Source of the DNA: Streptococcus ictaluri 707-05
GTDB taxonomy: Bacteria > Bacillota > Bacilli > Lactobacillales > Streptococcaceae
Direction: 5' to 3'
Assembly (NCBI RefSeq): GCF_000188015.2
Contig: NZ_AEUX02000007.1
Location: 310,001 to 374,000 of the forward strand
DNA: 64,000 nt
In this document: positions 18,218 to 28,838 of the stretch, one piece after another
Layout: each line of letters begins with the position of its first letter
Position numbering within the stretch: position 1 is the first letter of the stretch
Translations under genes and position numbers: made by a program
Notes under the pieces: model-generated
Told to the model about the DNA's origin: nothing
The model's input: the letters and a program-made list of their open reading frames with translations, nothing else
Databases searched by the model: none

Positions 18218-18805
18218 ATGGTATTCTCTAAATCGAAATGCATTTGTTTAATGTCAGCTGCTACCTTGGTAGCAGGATTAACTTTTTCTCTGTCTCCAAC
18301 CATTTTGGCCGATACGACCTGTGCTGCAAATCAGTTATCCTATGATTTATTAGACAATCAAGTTCCTGGGAAAGGGGCACAGAACGAAGATCCAAGCCTG
18401 GATCCGCTAGACAATCAAGTTCCCGGAAAAGATGCGCAGAATGAAGACCCAAGTCTGAATCCACTAGATAATCAAGTTCCTAGGAAAGGAGCGCAGAATG
18501 AAGACCCGAGTTTAGATCTGCTAGACAATCAAGTTCCCGGAAAAGATGCACAAAATGAAGACCCGAGTTTAGATCTGCTAGACAATCAAGTTCCCGGAAA
18601 AGATGCACAAAATGAAGACCCAAGTCTGGATCCACTAGACAATCAAGTTCCTGGGAAGGATGCACAGAATGAAGACCCAAGTCTGAATCCACTAGACAAT
18701 AAAGTTCCTGGGAAAGGGGCACAGAATGAAGACCCGAGTTTAGATTCCCTAGACAATCAGGTTCCTGGAAAAGGAGCACAAAACGAAGACCCAAGTCAAA
18801 GATAA
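18218..18805 (+). CDS. Secreted protein with eight 19-residue repeats
   Basis: 195 residues. The N terminus MVFSKSKCICLMSAATLVAG is a signal peptide with cleavage near ILADT. After a short linker come eight copies of a 19-residue unit, LDNQVPGKGAQNEDPSLDP, varying at the G/D before AQNEDP and at the last two residues. Units are acidic, proline-rich and predicted unstructured. The protein ends at QR after the last unit with no LPXTG or membrane helix, so it is either freely secreted or has lost its anchor. AAAGGAGGGG precedes the ATG. Repeat surface proteins often bind host ligands; the ligand here is unknown. Confidence 0.8.
   Translation: MVFSKSKCICLMSAATLVAGLTFSLSPTILADTTCAANQLSYDLLDNQVPGKGAQNEDPSLDPLDNQVPGKDAQNEDPSLNPLDNQVPRKGAQNEDPSLDLLDNQVPGKDAQNEDPSLDLLDNQVPGKDAQNEDPSLDPLDNQVPGKDAQNEDPSLNPLDNKVPGKGAQNEDPSLDSLDNQVPGKGAQNEDPSQR
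18350..18802 (+). repeat. Tandem 57-bp coding repeat, eight units
   Basis: Period of 57 bases shown by the recurring AGACAATCAAGTTCC motif (first at 18352, next at 18409, and so on); the last unit starts at 18749. Length in multiples of 3 keeps frame when copy number changes. Confidence 0.95.
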
Positions 18806-18857
18806 ATGCTTTTGAGCAGTCAGGTTTATTTTGACGGGCTTATAATATTCATACTTA

Positions 18858-18906
18858 AAAAGTCACTTTAGCACAATGTTTTTAAACAAAGGTTAAAGTG
18901 ACTTTT
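18858..18906. terminator. Intrinsic terminator between convergent genes
   Basis: Perfect 13-bp stem AAAAGTCACTTTA / TAAAGTGACTTTT at 18858-18870 and 18894-18906, between the repeat-protein gene and the convergent wall-protein gene. Confidence 0.8.
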
Positions 18907-18933
18907 AGTATGGAAAGGTGAAGGCTATCAGCC

Positions 18934-20781
18934 TTATCGTTTTTTACTGTTTAATGAGAGGGTTGTTCTTGAAAGGCGGGTTGCTAGGGCAGATATGATG
19001 GATAATCCCAATAAATTCCAAACCAGGTTTGCTTTCTTCTCGTTAGTTTGAGGTAGTTGTGCCTGATACGCTTTTGGTTGGTACCCTTTAGCCATAAGGG
19101 TTTGTGTTGTTTTTTGGATACTTGGTGATAATTGAGTCGACTTGTTTTGTGTTTTGGATTCGAGGTCTACTTCAGGTGCTTTAAGCTCAGGAGCCTCAGC
19201 TTTTGATTTTTTGGCTTTAGAAGTTTCAACTATAGGAGCTTCAATTTTCGGTCTATCAACTTCAGGAGTATCTACCATAGGCGTTTTTACTTCGGGCATA
19301 TCACCCTTAGGAGCCATTGCTTTGAGATTAGTTAACTTTTGAGTAGCCAGCTCAAGTGACTCTTTCAACTCTGTCAAAAGTTGAGCTGTTTGTGCTTTGC
19401 GTTCATGAGCAACGGAGAGGGGCATAGCTTTATCCGTTGGAACGGTAGCCTGTAGTTTTATTTGTAGGGCTTTTAATTGGTCAAGTTTAGCATGTAGCTC
19501 AGTGCTCTTAGCTTCAGCGGCTTTTAGTTCAGCTTGTCTTTTTGATAATGTTTCTTTTGCCTCCGTTAATTTAGCTTTAGCAGCTTCAAAACGAGAACGC
19601 ATACCTGAGTTATCACTGAAGTCACCTTGATAAGGATTGTCAATTTTAGCTTTGTCAAATGATGCCTCAGAAAGAATTTGACTGTCACTTACTTGAAGAA
19701 TATGTACGGTTACGACATTCCCAATTCGAGAAAGGCTTGTTCCAAGATAAGCGCCTGAAATTCCTGTGCCAACTAAAGATTCGGTATGTGCCCAATTTGA
19801 ATCATGATCATTATTCATCATATGTTCGATAGATTGAAGAATTCGTTCTTTAAGATCTTTCAACGTGAACATATCAGTATCAGAATTTTTTGCCATACCC
19901 GCATCTTCATAGATGTTTTTACCTGGGCTTGTTTGTAAACCATTTGAACTTGCGGCATTGTTAATGTCATCATAATCATGACCTTTTTCGAAGGAATTAA
20001 AATTATCTTTTCGATATCCGTCAGCTACATTTTTAGCGAACTTAGTGGCCCCGTTAGTGACAAAGACATTTCCAGCATTTAGCTTGGCACCTGCTTTTCG
20101 AGCTTGGTTACGAATTTGGTTGACAATTGATGCTGTATAATTTGATAAGTCGATTAAATCGTCATCTGAAAGTTTATTAGGATCTACAGAACGAGAGTCA
20201 CCAGCATTTTCTTTGAGTTCAAAAGTATTACTTGGTCCAAACATTTGAAGATCTGTAAAATAGTCAGTATCTCCTTTAGTAGCTAGAGCTTTTGCATAAT
20301 CATCATCTAATTCCACCCTACTTGCTTCTTTCGGGTGACTAACTTTTGCAAGTTCAGCCTCGGCAGATGCATAAACTTGCTATGCTGTATCAAACGCTTC
20401 CTGTGCAAGTGCAAGTTCATCTCTTTCAGCAGTAAGGTTATCAGTGCTAGTAGATATCTCTTTTTCTAGCTTTGTTATTTCAGAACTTACTTCAGCTTTT
20501 TTGGCGTCAAGTTCTTTAGGGTTTGTTTCAGCACCTGTTTGCTCAGATTTTTCAACCGCTTTTTGGGCTTCTGATACTTGTGTTTGTAAGTCTTTGATAA
20601 GTGCTTCTTGAGCTTGAATGTCTTCATCAAGATTACTTTGATGACTTTTTGTGCTTAAAAGGGTTGGGGTGTTGGTGCTAATGCTTGTATCGGCTTGAAT
20701 GGTGTTTGCGCTTACATAAACGCTTGTTAAAATGGCGGTGCTTGCCAAAAGGTACTGGCTGCTTTTTCTTATCATTCTCAT
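18934..20781 (-). pseudogene. SEC10/PgrA-type cell-wall protein with an internal amber codon
   Basis: The minus-strand frame from ATG 20781 to 18934 is open except for one TAG at 20380-20382, giving 615 residues if read through. It has a signal peptide (MRMIRKSSQYLLASTAILTS), a coiled coil of residues about 50-150, then a SEC10/PgrA-like globular part (NAGNVFVTNGATKFAKNVAD and YLGTSLSRIGNVVTVHI), a second coiled coil, a Pro/Glu/Val wall-spanning stretch and a sorting signal LPQTNEKK with hydrophobic helix and basic tail. LPQTN departs from LPXTG. The family is known from surface exclusion in conjugation. The amber cuts it after the first coiled coil. Confidence 0.85.
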
Positions 20782-20926
20782 AACTCTCCTTTAATGAGCT
20801 TTATAGCTTAATTACTGCTATTTTAACAAAAATGCGATACTTATTCAATACAATTTGTAATACAAATAAAAATATATACAAACCGGCAAAAACATCTTAC
20901 TATTAAGGGTGGAATAGGAGACAAAA

Positions 20927-21103
20927 ATGGCATTTCAACTAAAATCTGATAAAAAAGAATCGGAAACAAAAACAATTCGTTTTCCACTTGAATTAATAGC
21001 ATCCATTGAAAAAGTAATTGTTAATAAAGAGGTTACTTTCTCAAGTTTTGTGATACAAGCTTGTCAGTATGCATTGGAAAATATGGACAAAGACCCTAAA
21101 TAA
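20927..21103 (+). CDS. Small ribbon-helix-helix-like DNA-binding protein
   Basis: 58 residues from ATG 20927 behind ATAGGAG. The sequence KTIRFPLELIASIEKVI then TFSSFVIQACQYALENM fits a ribbon-helix-helix (CopG/Arc) fold: a short basic strand followed by two helices. The short charged N terminus (MAFQLKSDKKESETK) may be a DNA-contacting arm. It lies alone, divergent from the wall-protein gene. By family it would act as a dimeric repressor; targets are unknown. Confidence 0.65.
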   Translation: MAFQLKSDKKESETKTIRFPLELIASIEKVIVNKEVTFSSFVIQACQYALENMDKDPK

Positions 21104-21251
21104 GGTTTTTGAGAGACGAGTCATTCAAAAAAAGTTCGAGCTTTTGTTAGGATTTTTTATTTTTATCGTAAGAAGAAGGAAGGCATTTGGATGTTTGCAC
21201 AAATAATTTTGTGATTTCGTCAATTACCAAATAGTCCTTATTTTTATAAGA

Positions 21252-21265
21252 TGTAAGCGTAAACA
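21252..21265 (+). promoter_or_regulatory. Candidate cre (CcpA) site before the permease
   Basis: TGTAAGCGTAAACA differs at one position from the cre consensus TGNAANCGNTNNCA and lies 21 bases before the permease start. Confidence 0.5.
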
Positions 21266-21286
21266 AAAATATAAGGAGATTAATAA

Positions 21287-22572
21287 ATGAATACGATAGA
21301 AATTCCCTGGTTTGCGGCTATCTTTGGTTTATTGTTGGCTATTTTTTTAATTTTAAAAAACTCAATCCTGTTTATTCCCTATTTTTAGGGGCAATTGTAG
21401 GAAGTTTGATTGGTGGCGTATCACTGGCAGATACAGTAACCATTTTGATTACAGGGACACAAAGTATCATGGGAACGGCTGTTCGTGTCTTGGCGGCTGG
21501 TTTATTAGCGGGTGTCATGATGGAATCAGGAGCTGCTGAGTCGATTGCCCATGCCATTGTGACTAAATTAGGTGAGAAAAAGGCTATTTTATCCTTGGCC
21601 TTGTCAACTATGATTATCACATCCGTTGGTGTGTTTATTCCTGTAGCGGTACTAATTGTAGCACCGGTAGCCCTATCTGTTGGTAAGCAAACGGGAATTG
21701 GTAAGCTTGCTTTACTAACTGCTCTATCTGGAGGCGGAAAGGCAGGGAATATTATCTCTCCTAATCCAAATACAATTGCTGCGGCAGAAGGTTTTCATTT
21801 AAATCTCAGTGATGTGATGTTAGCCGGTTTTATCCCTGCTATTTTTGGCCTTTTGACGGCAGTCTTGGTGGCAAATCTGATTAAGCATAAGGGCATTCCA
21901 GTTTTAGAGAAAGATATTGATCTTGTTGAAGAGAAAAGCTTGATGCCTTTGAAGAAGGCTTTGGTAGCACCTTTGTTAGCTATTTTCTTGCTCTTGCTCA
22001 ATCCTATTGGTAATCTGTTGCAGTTAGGCTTTATTCAGGATTTGAAAATTGATGCCCTTTATATTTTACCTTTAGCTTCGGTTATTGGAACTTTAGCTAT
22101 GGGGCATGGTAGGAAATTAAAAGATTATGCTTCGGCAGGGTTGAAGCGTGTAACGGATACGGTTTTGATTTTAATCGGAGCAGGTGCTATTGCAGGATTG
22201 ATTTCTTCATCTGATTTGTCTGCTCAGGTAGTGCATTTAATTGATACCATTGGTATTTCAGGAAGCTTTTTAGCTCCTATTTCAGGGGTACTGATGGGAC
22301 TGGCGGTAGGTTCTACTTCAACGGCAGTCATTTTAGCCACAGGATCCTTTGGACATGCTATTTTAGATACAGGTGTTGCACCTTTATCAGCAGCTGTTAT
22401 GGTTCATACGGGAGCTACTGTTATTGATGGGGTTCCTCAAGGTAATTATTTCCATATCACTGCGGATAGCATGAAAATGTCCATTAAAGAACGCTTACAA
22501 GTCATGCCTTTTGAAATCTGTGTCGGTGGTGTTATGACGATTGTAGCGATTATACTGTCAAGCTTTGGTTAG
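21287..22572 (+). pseudogene. GntP/GlxP-type gluconate/glycerate permease, frameshifted
   Basis: ATG 21287, behind ATAAGGAG, begins a membrane protein (MNTIEIPWFAAIFGLLLA) that loses frame at a run of six As (21355-21360). Seven As would give ILKKLNPVYSLFLGAIVG and join the long open frame to 22572. About twelve hydrophobic segments and the pattern GAIAGLISSSD and GLAVGSTSTAVILATGS are typical of GntP-family organic-acid:H+ symporters. The gene ends just before a glycerate kinase, so glycerate is the likely substrate. The frame from 21406 alone would miss the first helices. Confidence 0.85.
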
Positions 22573-22585
22573 GAGGAGAGACGAA

Positions 22586-23709
22586 ATGCCTAAAAAATTT
22601 GTACTAGCACCAGATTCTTTCAAAGAAAGCATGTCTGCCAAAGAAGTCTGCCACCACATGTCACTTGGAATTAAAAAAGTCATGCAAGATGCCGAGATTG
22701 TTCAGGTACCAATGGCTGACGGAGGTGAAGGTACTGTTGATGCCACAGGCGGACAAAAAATTCCTGTTCAAGTATCAGGTCCCTTTCCCGAAGAGAAGAT
22801 TTATACCTATTTTGGTTTACTAGGAGACGGTCAAACGGCTGTCATTGAAATGGCTAAAGCTAATGGTATTGGCTTGCTATCTAAAGAAAAGCGAAATCCT
22901 CTCAAGACATCCACTTTTGGGACTGGCCAACTTATCTTAGCGGCTCTAGATTATGGGGTTAAGAAAATCATCATTGGAATAGGGGGCAGCGTCACAAATG
23001 ATGGCGGTGCTGGTATGGCAGCGGCATTGGGTGCCCGCTTCCTTGACGCTTCTCATGAAGTGATTCCTTTTGGTGGTGGCTATTTATCAGAATTGGCCCA
23101 TATTGATGTCTCAAACCTTTACAGTCGTTTAGAAGATGCATTGCTTCAGATATGACCAATCCTTTGACAGGTCCAACAGGGGCTTCAAGAGTCTTTGGTC
23201 CCCAAAAAGGAGCCGATCCAGAGATGGTTGAGCAACTAGATGATAACTTGAAGCATTATGCAGCTCTTATTAGACAAGACTTGGGAGTTGATATTGAACT
23301 GATTCCAGGAGCAGGAGCTGCTGGTGGTTTAGGAGCGGGACTACTAGCCTTTACCAATGCTTCTTTAAGACCAGGAATTGATATTGTTATTGATGTGACA
23401 GGACTAGAAGAACATATTAAAGCAGCTGATTATGTCTTTACCGGAGAAGGTGGCATGGATTTCCAAACCAAATTTGGAAAGGCTCCTTATGGCATCTCTA
23501 AGTTAGCCCAAAAGCACCAGAAACCTGTCTTTGCTTGTGCAGGCTACATTGGTGAAAAAGTTGACGTTTTATACGATGAAGGAATGACTGCTATTTTCGG
23601 AATTCTGTCTAAAACAGGAAGCCTGGAAGAAGCGCTTAAACAGGGCAAAGAAAATATTGAGAGAACCGCAGAGAATATTGCGCGTGTCTTATTAGTGGCC
23701 AACCAATAA
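22586..23709 (+). pseudogene. garK: Glycerate kinase, frameshifted
   Basis: ATG 22586 follows AGGAGGAG. Family sequence is clear: KFVLAPDSFKESMSAKEV, PMADGGEGTVDATGG, GIGGSVTNDGGAGMAAALG in the first half, and FGPQKGADPEMVEQLDDNL, GAGAAGGLGAGLLAF, YVFTGEGGMDFQTKFGKAPYG in the second. The enzyme phosphorylates D-glycerate. The frame breaks near 23145 before ASDMTNPLTGPTGA; comparison from memory with E. coli GarK suggests a deletion of about 10 bases there and four missing residues after DGGEGTV. The kinase is very likely dead. Confidence 0.9.
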
Positions 23710-23870
23710 TTCACTTCGGTATCCCTCCGTTTCATAAGAAGTGACAATGGGGTTCTAAATCCATCAAGCCTAAAAAGCATGCTATAATAAAGAATAGTTA
23801 GTAAAAACTAGGGTTGAGTTGTGAAGAGCAAGGTAAAGAGATGATTTAGGGTTAGAAAATAGAGGGTATC

Positions 23871-24897
23871 ATGCAAAGTTTAGACCAGTCACAAGCACAG
23901 ATTATTGTGGATCGTTTGATGGAAGATATTCCCTACAATATCAATATCATGGATCGTTTTGGGAAAATCATTGCAAGTGGTGATAAGAAAAGAATCAGAC
24001 AGCAGCATTATGCAGCTGAACAAGCTATCAAAACAAAAGATAGGATTGATGTCTTTAAAGATTCTAGATATGCTAAAAAAGGAACCAATGAGCCCATCGT
24101 TTACAAAGGTGAGCTACTTGGTGTGGTTGGCATTAGTGGAGAACCAAATGAGGTTGGTCCCTTCACTAAAATTGTGAGTTCAATCGTTTATTTGCTAGTT
24201 CAGGAGATGCAGGATTATCGTTATCTCCAAAAAATGAAAAATCAAAAGAACTGTTTTTTGAATCAGCTCTTAGACTACAATAGTTCGGAAAATTACAGTG
24301 ATAGCTTAGTTAGTCAAGGTTTAGTTTTTTATCAATTAAATTTATTGGTAGACAATAGATGTGTCTTAAGTCAGAACAAAGACCTGATTCGAGACTTAGC
24401 CGGTGACTGTGCTCTATTTCATTACAAAGACTTTTATTTCTTTTTGAGCGACACCATCACTCCGCATCAATTGGAGGAGCAATGGCGTCTTCGCCAGAAG
24501 ACTTCTTTAGTGATTATCAGTCAAGCCAAATCTTCTATTTAAAGAAGCTGTAGAAGAAGCCAGTCTTGCTTGGTCGGTGGCGGATTTCTTTAAACTAGGC
24601 GACCAGCTCTTTCAGGCCCAGGAGATTCCTTATTTGTTTGTTTTTGATTTAGCGGAGCGTGTGGATGATGATATTTTAAGTAAGGTAGATGCGATCTATT
24701 CCGATTACTATGAAACCTTAATCGTTTTTGCTAAGGAAAATAGTAATTATTTGAGGACTTCTCAAAAGCTACATATCCATCGAAATACCCTTAGTTATCG
24801 GTTAAATCGCATAAAAGAAGAGACAGGATTAGATCCCTGTCTGTGGTACCAACTAACTCGATTACTTTACTATTTTAGTTTGTCTTATTTAAAATAG
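23871..24897 (+). pseudogene. cdaR: CdaR-type sugar-diacid/glycerate regulator, frameshifted
   Basis: The first part (23871-24542) is the CdaR N-terminal sensor domain: AQIIVDRLMEDIPYNINIMD and GKIIASGDKKRIRQQHYAAE. The frame breaks near 24540 (AKSSI stop); shifting resumes KEAVEEASLAWSVADFFKLG and runs to the C-terminal PucR-type helix-turn-helix LRTSQKLHIHRNTLSYRLNR. The family activates organic-acid genes on binding glycerate or diacids, which fits the adjacent permease and kinase. The break separates sensor from DNA-binding domain, so regulation is lost. Confidence 0.85.
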
Positions 24898-24939
24898 TTA
24901 TTTCTTACGAGGAAGAAATAAACAGTTTCTAATCGTCTA

Positions 24940-24973
24940 AACAAGTTTAGCCAAATGCTAGGCTTGTTTTTGT
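24940..24973 (+). terminator. Intrinsic terminator after cdaR
   Basis: AACAAGTTTAGC / GCTAGGCTTGTT, 12-bp stem with two G-U pairs, followed by a T-rich tail. Confidence 0.85.
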
Positions 24974-25076
24974 TTGTCAGTAAAAAGTTTTGATATATTA
25001 AGAATAGATTCGAAAGGTTGTTCGCAAATCTACCATTTCTTCTCTATATAATGTGGAAAGAAGTTGGTTTCAAAAA

Positions 25077-25090
25077 AGTAAGCGCTTACT
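25077..25090 (+). promoter_or_regulatory. Candidate cre (CcpA) site of the PTS operon
   Basis: AGTAAGCGCTTACT is a palindrome that matches the cre core (AANCGNTNNC) with end-base differences, 32 bases before the regulator start. Confidence 0.6.
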
Positions 25091-25121
25091 ATAAAATAAA
25101 TATAGAAGCCTGAAGGGAGAT

Positions 25122-27031
25122 ATGATGAATATTAGACAACGTAATGTCTTAATCCAACTTTTAGGCTTGAATGATTATGTTAGCGGTCAAGCTCTAGCCG
25201 GTCAGTATAAGGTTTCAAGTAAAACCATTTATGCTGATTTAAAGAGATTAGAAACTCTCTTAGAGAGGGAAGGTTTACAGTTAGTGCGCCTACCTAGGCA
25301 TGGTATCAAAATAGAAGGGACTTATTTTCAAAAAGAGAAATTAAAAAATCAGCTGACTGACTGGAAAGATACCACAAATAATAAGGACTTCCAAGAACGT
25401 GAAAAAGATTATCTAAGAAAACTTTTTTTAGAAACTCAAGCCCTCGTGGTGGCAGACCTTTCAGAAGATTTTTATTTGAGCGAAACTTCTGTTAGACGAG
25501 ATCTGGATAAACTCGAGAAAACGATACTCACTCACGGTATTCGATTAATGAGAGCAAATGGTAGCCTCATGCTTGAAGGGGAAGAAACAGAGCTACGTAA
25601 TTACCTTAGGTATGTCTTGCTTGAAGGCTCACAAAACGCTAAGTCAAAACAAAATGAGCTTACATTTTTAAGTACTTTCTTTCTGGATGAGAAGGTTGAG
25701 TTGCTTTTACTATTCCAGATAATCATTTAATTTATTTGTTAGTGGATCTTTTAATTGCTAAGTCGCGAATTAGTTTAGGTTATGGTTTAAAAAAGGCAAA
25801 AGGAGGTATAGAAGAAGATATTCGAAGATTTGAAGTCTACCTTTTTGCAGGGGATTTGCTAAGTCGAAGTTTAGGAATCCCTTTGGAAGAAGTTTCTGAT
25901 CAAGAAATCACTCAGCTAGCCTTTACTATTTTATCGATTGGTTACACCAAAGAGAATCATACAGGCAGTCAGTTTGAGCGTCTTGCTATTCAGTTAATTG
26001 ACAAGGTCAGTGACCTATCTGAGATTGATTTTAATAATGATTCTTATCTTCAAGATATGATTGCCAATCACATGCGTCCCATGCTTTATCGTTTGAAAAA
26101 TGACATTAAAATTGAAAACCAGACCACAGAAGAAATCAAAAAGCGCTATTCCATCTTATTCAATATGGTGTGGTTAGCTTCTAAAATTGTTTCAGATCAG
26201 TACGACTTACAATTTTCGGATGCAGAGATTGCTTTTTTGACCATTTACTTTGAAATTGCAGTGGAAAAATTGGAAAAACCTTTAGTGATTTATGTGGTTT
26301 GTCCTCATGGTTTAGCCACATCAGAATTGATTATGAACACCTTGCGTCAAATGCTCTCACCTTTTGATCATCTCAAGAAAATTGAGTTATCAGAAGTCAC
26401 TGAAGCACAAGTGGCTAAAGCGGATATCTTAATTAGTTCAGTTGTCCTAGAAGCTGTTAATCAAAACTATATTTTAGTTAGCCCCCTCTTAACGCGACAA
26501 GAAACCGAGAAAATTCAAATGGCTTACCAAGAGTTAAGAGACGGTAATCGTAAAATGTTATCACTGATTAATGATAAGCATCACCTTAACCACTCAGTGA
26601 TTCGAAGTCTAGTGGATGACAATCTTTATTTACGTCAACAACTATTAGATAAAGAAGCAGCTATTTCTTTTTTGGTAGAGCAAGGTAGCACTGTTAATAA
26701 TGCTAGCCCTAGATACTTAGCATCAATCATAGCACGAGAGGCTATGGGAAGTACCAGTGTTTGTACAGGAGTAGCTTTGCCACATGCCGCCCCCGAACAC
26801 GTCAGTCAATCTCAATTGATGTTGATGAGCTTAGAAGAACCTATCTTATGGGGGACAAATTGGGTTAGCCTAATTATCCTGATTGCAATCAAAGAAGGTG
26901 AAGAAGAAAGGTACAAAGATGCTTTGATTTATCTTTATTCCAAAATTGATGATAGGGATTTTATTGATACTTTGGCAAAGATGGAGGATGAGGATTTATT
27001 TATGAAAACATTATTTGAAAAGGAGACATGA
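25122..27031 (+). pseudogene. PRD-containing PTS-controlled activator (MtlR/BglG class), frameshifted
   Basis: ATG 25122 behind GAAGGGAG. N-terminal winged HTHs (SGQALAGQYKVSSKTIYADL and LSEDFYLSETSVRRDLDKLE) are followed by a break near 25712: one missing base or equivalent in CTTTTACTATTCC separates them from PDNHLIYLLVDLLIAKSR. The second frame (25736-27031) holds the PRDs, an EIIB-like domain (VCPHGLATSELI) and an EIIA-like domain (GVALPHAAPEHV). The family activates PTS operons by phosphorylation state. The lesion uncouples DNA binding from sensing, so the downstream operon may be mis-regulated or silent. Confidence 0.88.
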
Positions 27032-27032
27032 T

Positions 27033-27491
27033 ATGGATGAAGAGTTGGTTTTTCTTCAAGTTGAGAAAAACAAAGATCAAACAGAAGTCTTAAGAACCTT
27101 AGCAAAAGCACTTTTTGATAAAGGTTTTGTGAAAGAAGGATTTAGCCAAGCCGTCATTGAAAGAGAAAAGAGTTTTCCAACAGGACTTCAGTTTGAAGGT
27201 TATGGCATAGCTATTCCACATACAGATAGTTATTATGTTAACCAAACACAATTGGCAGTGATGACCTTGAAAGAGCCGGTTTACTTTACTCAAATGGCGA
27301 CGCAAGAGGAAAAAGGAGCTGTTCGTATTGTGATTATGTTGGCAATTAAGGAGGCCCATGGGCAACTTGATATGTTACAAAAACTAATTGGCTTATGCCA
27401 AGATTCTGACTTGGTGCAAGAAATGTTGTCCTTTCAACAAGATGATAGTCAGAAATTGTTAACCTTATTGCAGAAGCATCATATTATTTAG
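27033..27491 (+). CDS. PTS galactitol-type EIIA component
   Basis: 152 residues from ATG 27033, chosen because AAAAGGAGA lies just upstream and an in-frame TTG at 27015 overlaps that site and the previous gene. It is a PTS_EIIA type 2 domain with the phospho-histidine in GYGIAIPHTDSYY. It receives phosphate from HPr and passes it to EIIB (28838). Length and the separate A, C and B genes fit the galactitol/fructose-like families. The upstream regulator stop is one base away, so the genes are coupled. Confidence 0.9.
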   Translation: MDEELVFLQVEKNKDQTEVLRTLAKALFDKGFVKEGFSQAVIEREKSFPTGLQFEGYGIAIPHTDSYYVNQTQLAVMTLKEPVYFTQMATQEEKGAVRIVIMLAIKEAHGQLDMLQKLIGLCQDSDLVQEMLSFQQDDSQKLLTLLQKHHII

Positions 27492-27500
27492 GAGGTTGTT

Positions 27501-28838
27501 ATGTTTGACATACTGCAAAGTTTTATTGATTTAGGAGCAATCGTTGTTCTACCTGTCTTAATTTTTATTTTCGGACTCTTACTTGGAACACCTGCCAGAA
27601 AGGCTTTCAATGCGGGCTTAATCGTTGGGATTGGATTTGTTGGTTTAAATCTAGTTGTGGAGTTATTGTCTGGTAGTTTGGGTAAAGCGGCTCAAGCTAT
27701 GGTGGAACGTTTTGGACTTCAGCTGACTACTCTTGATGTTGGGTGGCCTGCAGCAGCAGCCATTTCATATGGAACCTTGTTAGGCAGTCTGGCAATTCCT
27801 CTTGGGATTGGAATCAATATTCTATTATTGTTTATAGGATGGACAAAAACCTTAATGGTTGACATGTGGAATTTCTGGCATGCCGCTTTTGTGGCGTCAC
27901 TAGTATATGCGGTAACCCATAGTTTTGCGCTTGGTTTGTACGCTATGGTGACCTATCAAGTGATGATTTATCTTTTAGCAGATATTATTGCACCAGCTAT
28001 CAAACGCTTCTATGGATTTCCTAACATTACTTTCCCACACGGTACTTCAGCTCCAGGATTTTTAGTGGCTATTCCTTTGAACTGGCTCTTTGATAGAATT
28101 CCGGGATTTAATAAGATTGAGGCTGATCCAGAAACCATTCAGAAAAAATTCGGTATTTTCGGTGAAAGCACAGTAATGGGGTTGATGATAGGAATCGTTA
28201 TTGGCTTGCTAGCAGGATATGATATGCAAGGAACCCTTCAGCTAGGAGTCAAAACGGCAGCTGTAATGCTTTTGATGCCTCGTATGGTTTCAGTCTTAAT
28301 GGAAGGTTTGGCACCTATTTCAGAGGCTGCTAATAACTTTGTTCAAAAACGCTTCCCAGGTCGTGAAGTCAATATCGGCATGGATTCAGCTTTATCTGTC
28401 GGCCATCCAGCTGTTTTATCAAGTTCCCTTTTGTTAGTTCCGATTACCATATTATTAGCAGTAGTCCTACCAGGAAATACAACATTACCGTTTGGAGACT
28501 TGGCAACCATACCGTCTGTGGTGTGTTTGATGGCAGCAGTTTTCAGAGGAAATATCATTCGAACTGTAGTCGGTGGTTCCCTCTATATGGTGTCTATTTT
28601 GTACATTACGTCTTGGGCAGCTCCGCTAGTAACTTCAGCTGCTAAAGCAGCCAAATTTAATTTAGAAGGGCATTCTCGTATCACAGCTATGGCAGAAGGT
28701 GGACTTTGGCCAACAGGACTATTTATTGCCGCTGCTAATTATTGGCCATGGGTATTTATTTCTCTGATTTTAATCATTTCTCTAGCAGGGCTTTATATGG
28801 TTAATCATTCTAAAACAAATAAAAGTGAGGTAAACTAA
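27501..28838 (+). CDS. PTS galactitol-type EIIC permease
   Basis: 445 residues with about ten membrane helices and the GatC pattern: RKAFNAGLIVGIGFVGLNL near the N terminus, SYGTLLGSLAIPLGIGINI and RFYGFPNITFPHGTSAPGF. EIIC forms the sugar channel. RBS AGGAGG precedes the ATG, nine bases after EIIA. It overlaps the EIIB start by one base. The substrate is probably a hexitol or pentitol-like sugar alcohol, inferred from the GatC family and the aldolase downstream. Confidence 0.9.
   Translation: MFDILQSFIDLGAIVVLPVLIFIFGLLLGTPARKAFNAGLIVGIGFVGLNLVVELLSGSLGKAAQAMVERFGLQLTTLDVGWPAAAAISYGTLLGSLAIPLGIGINILLLFIGWTKTLMVDMWNFWHAAFVASLVYAVTHSFALGLYAMVTYQVMIYLLADIIAPAIKRFYGFPNITFPHGTSAPGFLVAIPLNWLFDRIPGFNKIEADPETIQKKFGIFGESTVMGLMIGIVIGLLAGYDMQGTLQLGVKTAAVMLLMPRMVSVLMEGLAPISEAANNFVQKRFPGREVNIGMDSALSVGHPAVLSSSLLLVPITILLAVVLPGNTTLPFGDLATIPSVVCLMAAVFRGNIIRTVVGGSLYMVSILYITSWAAPLVTSAAKAAKFNLEGHSRITAMAEGGLWPTGLFIAAANYWPWVFISLILIISLAGLYMVNHSKTNKSEVN

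Noticed and set aside
18261-18794. Antisense frames opposite the repeat protein
   Set aside because: They arise from the 57-bp periodicity; no start sites of quality and low-complexity leucine-rich translation.
18350-18802. CRISPR-like array
   Set aside because: Regular 57-bp repeats without distinct spacers, entirely within one coding frame: a protein repeat.
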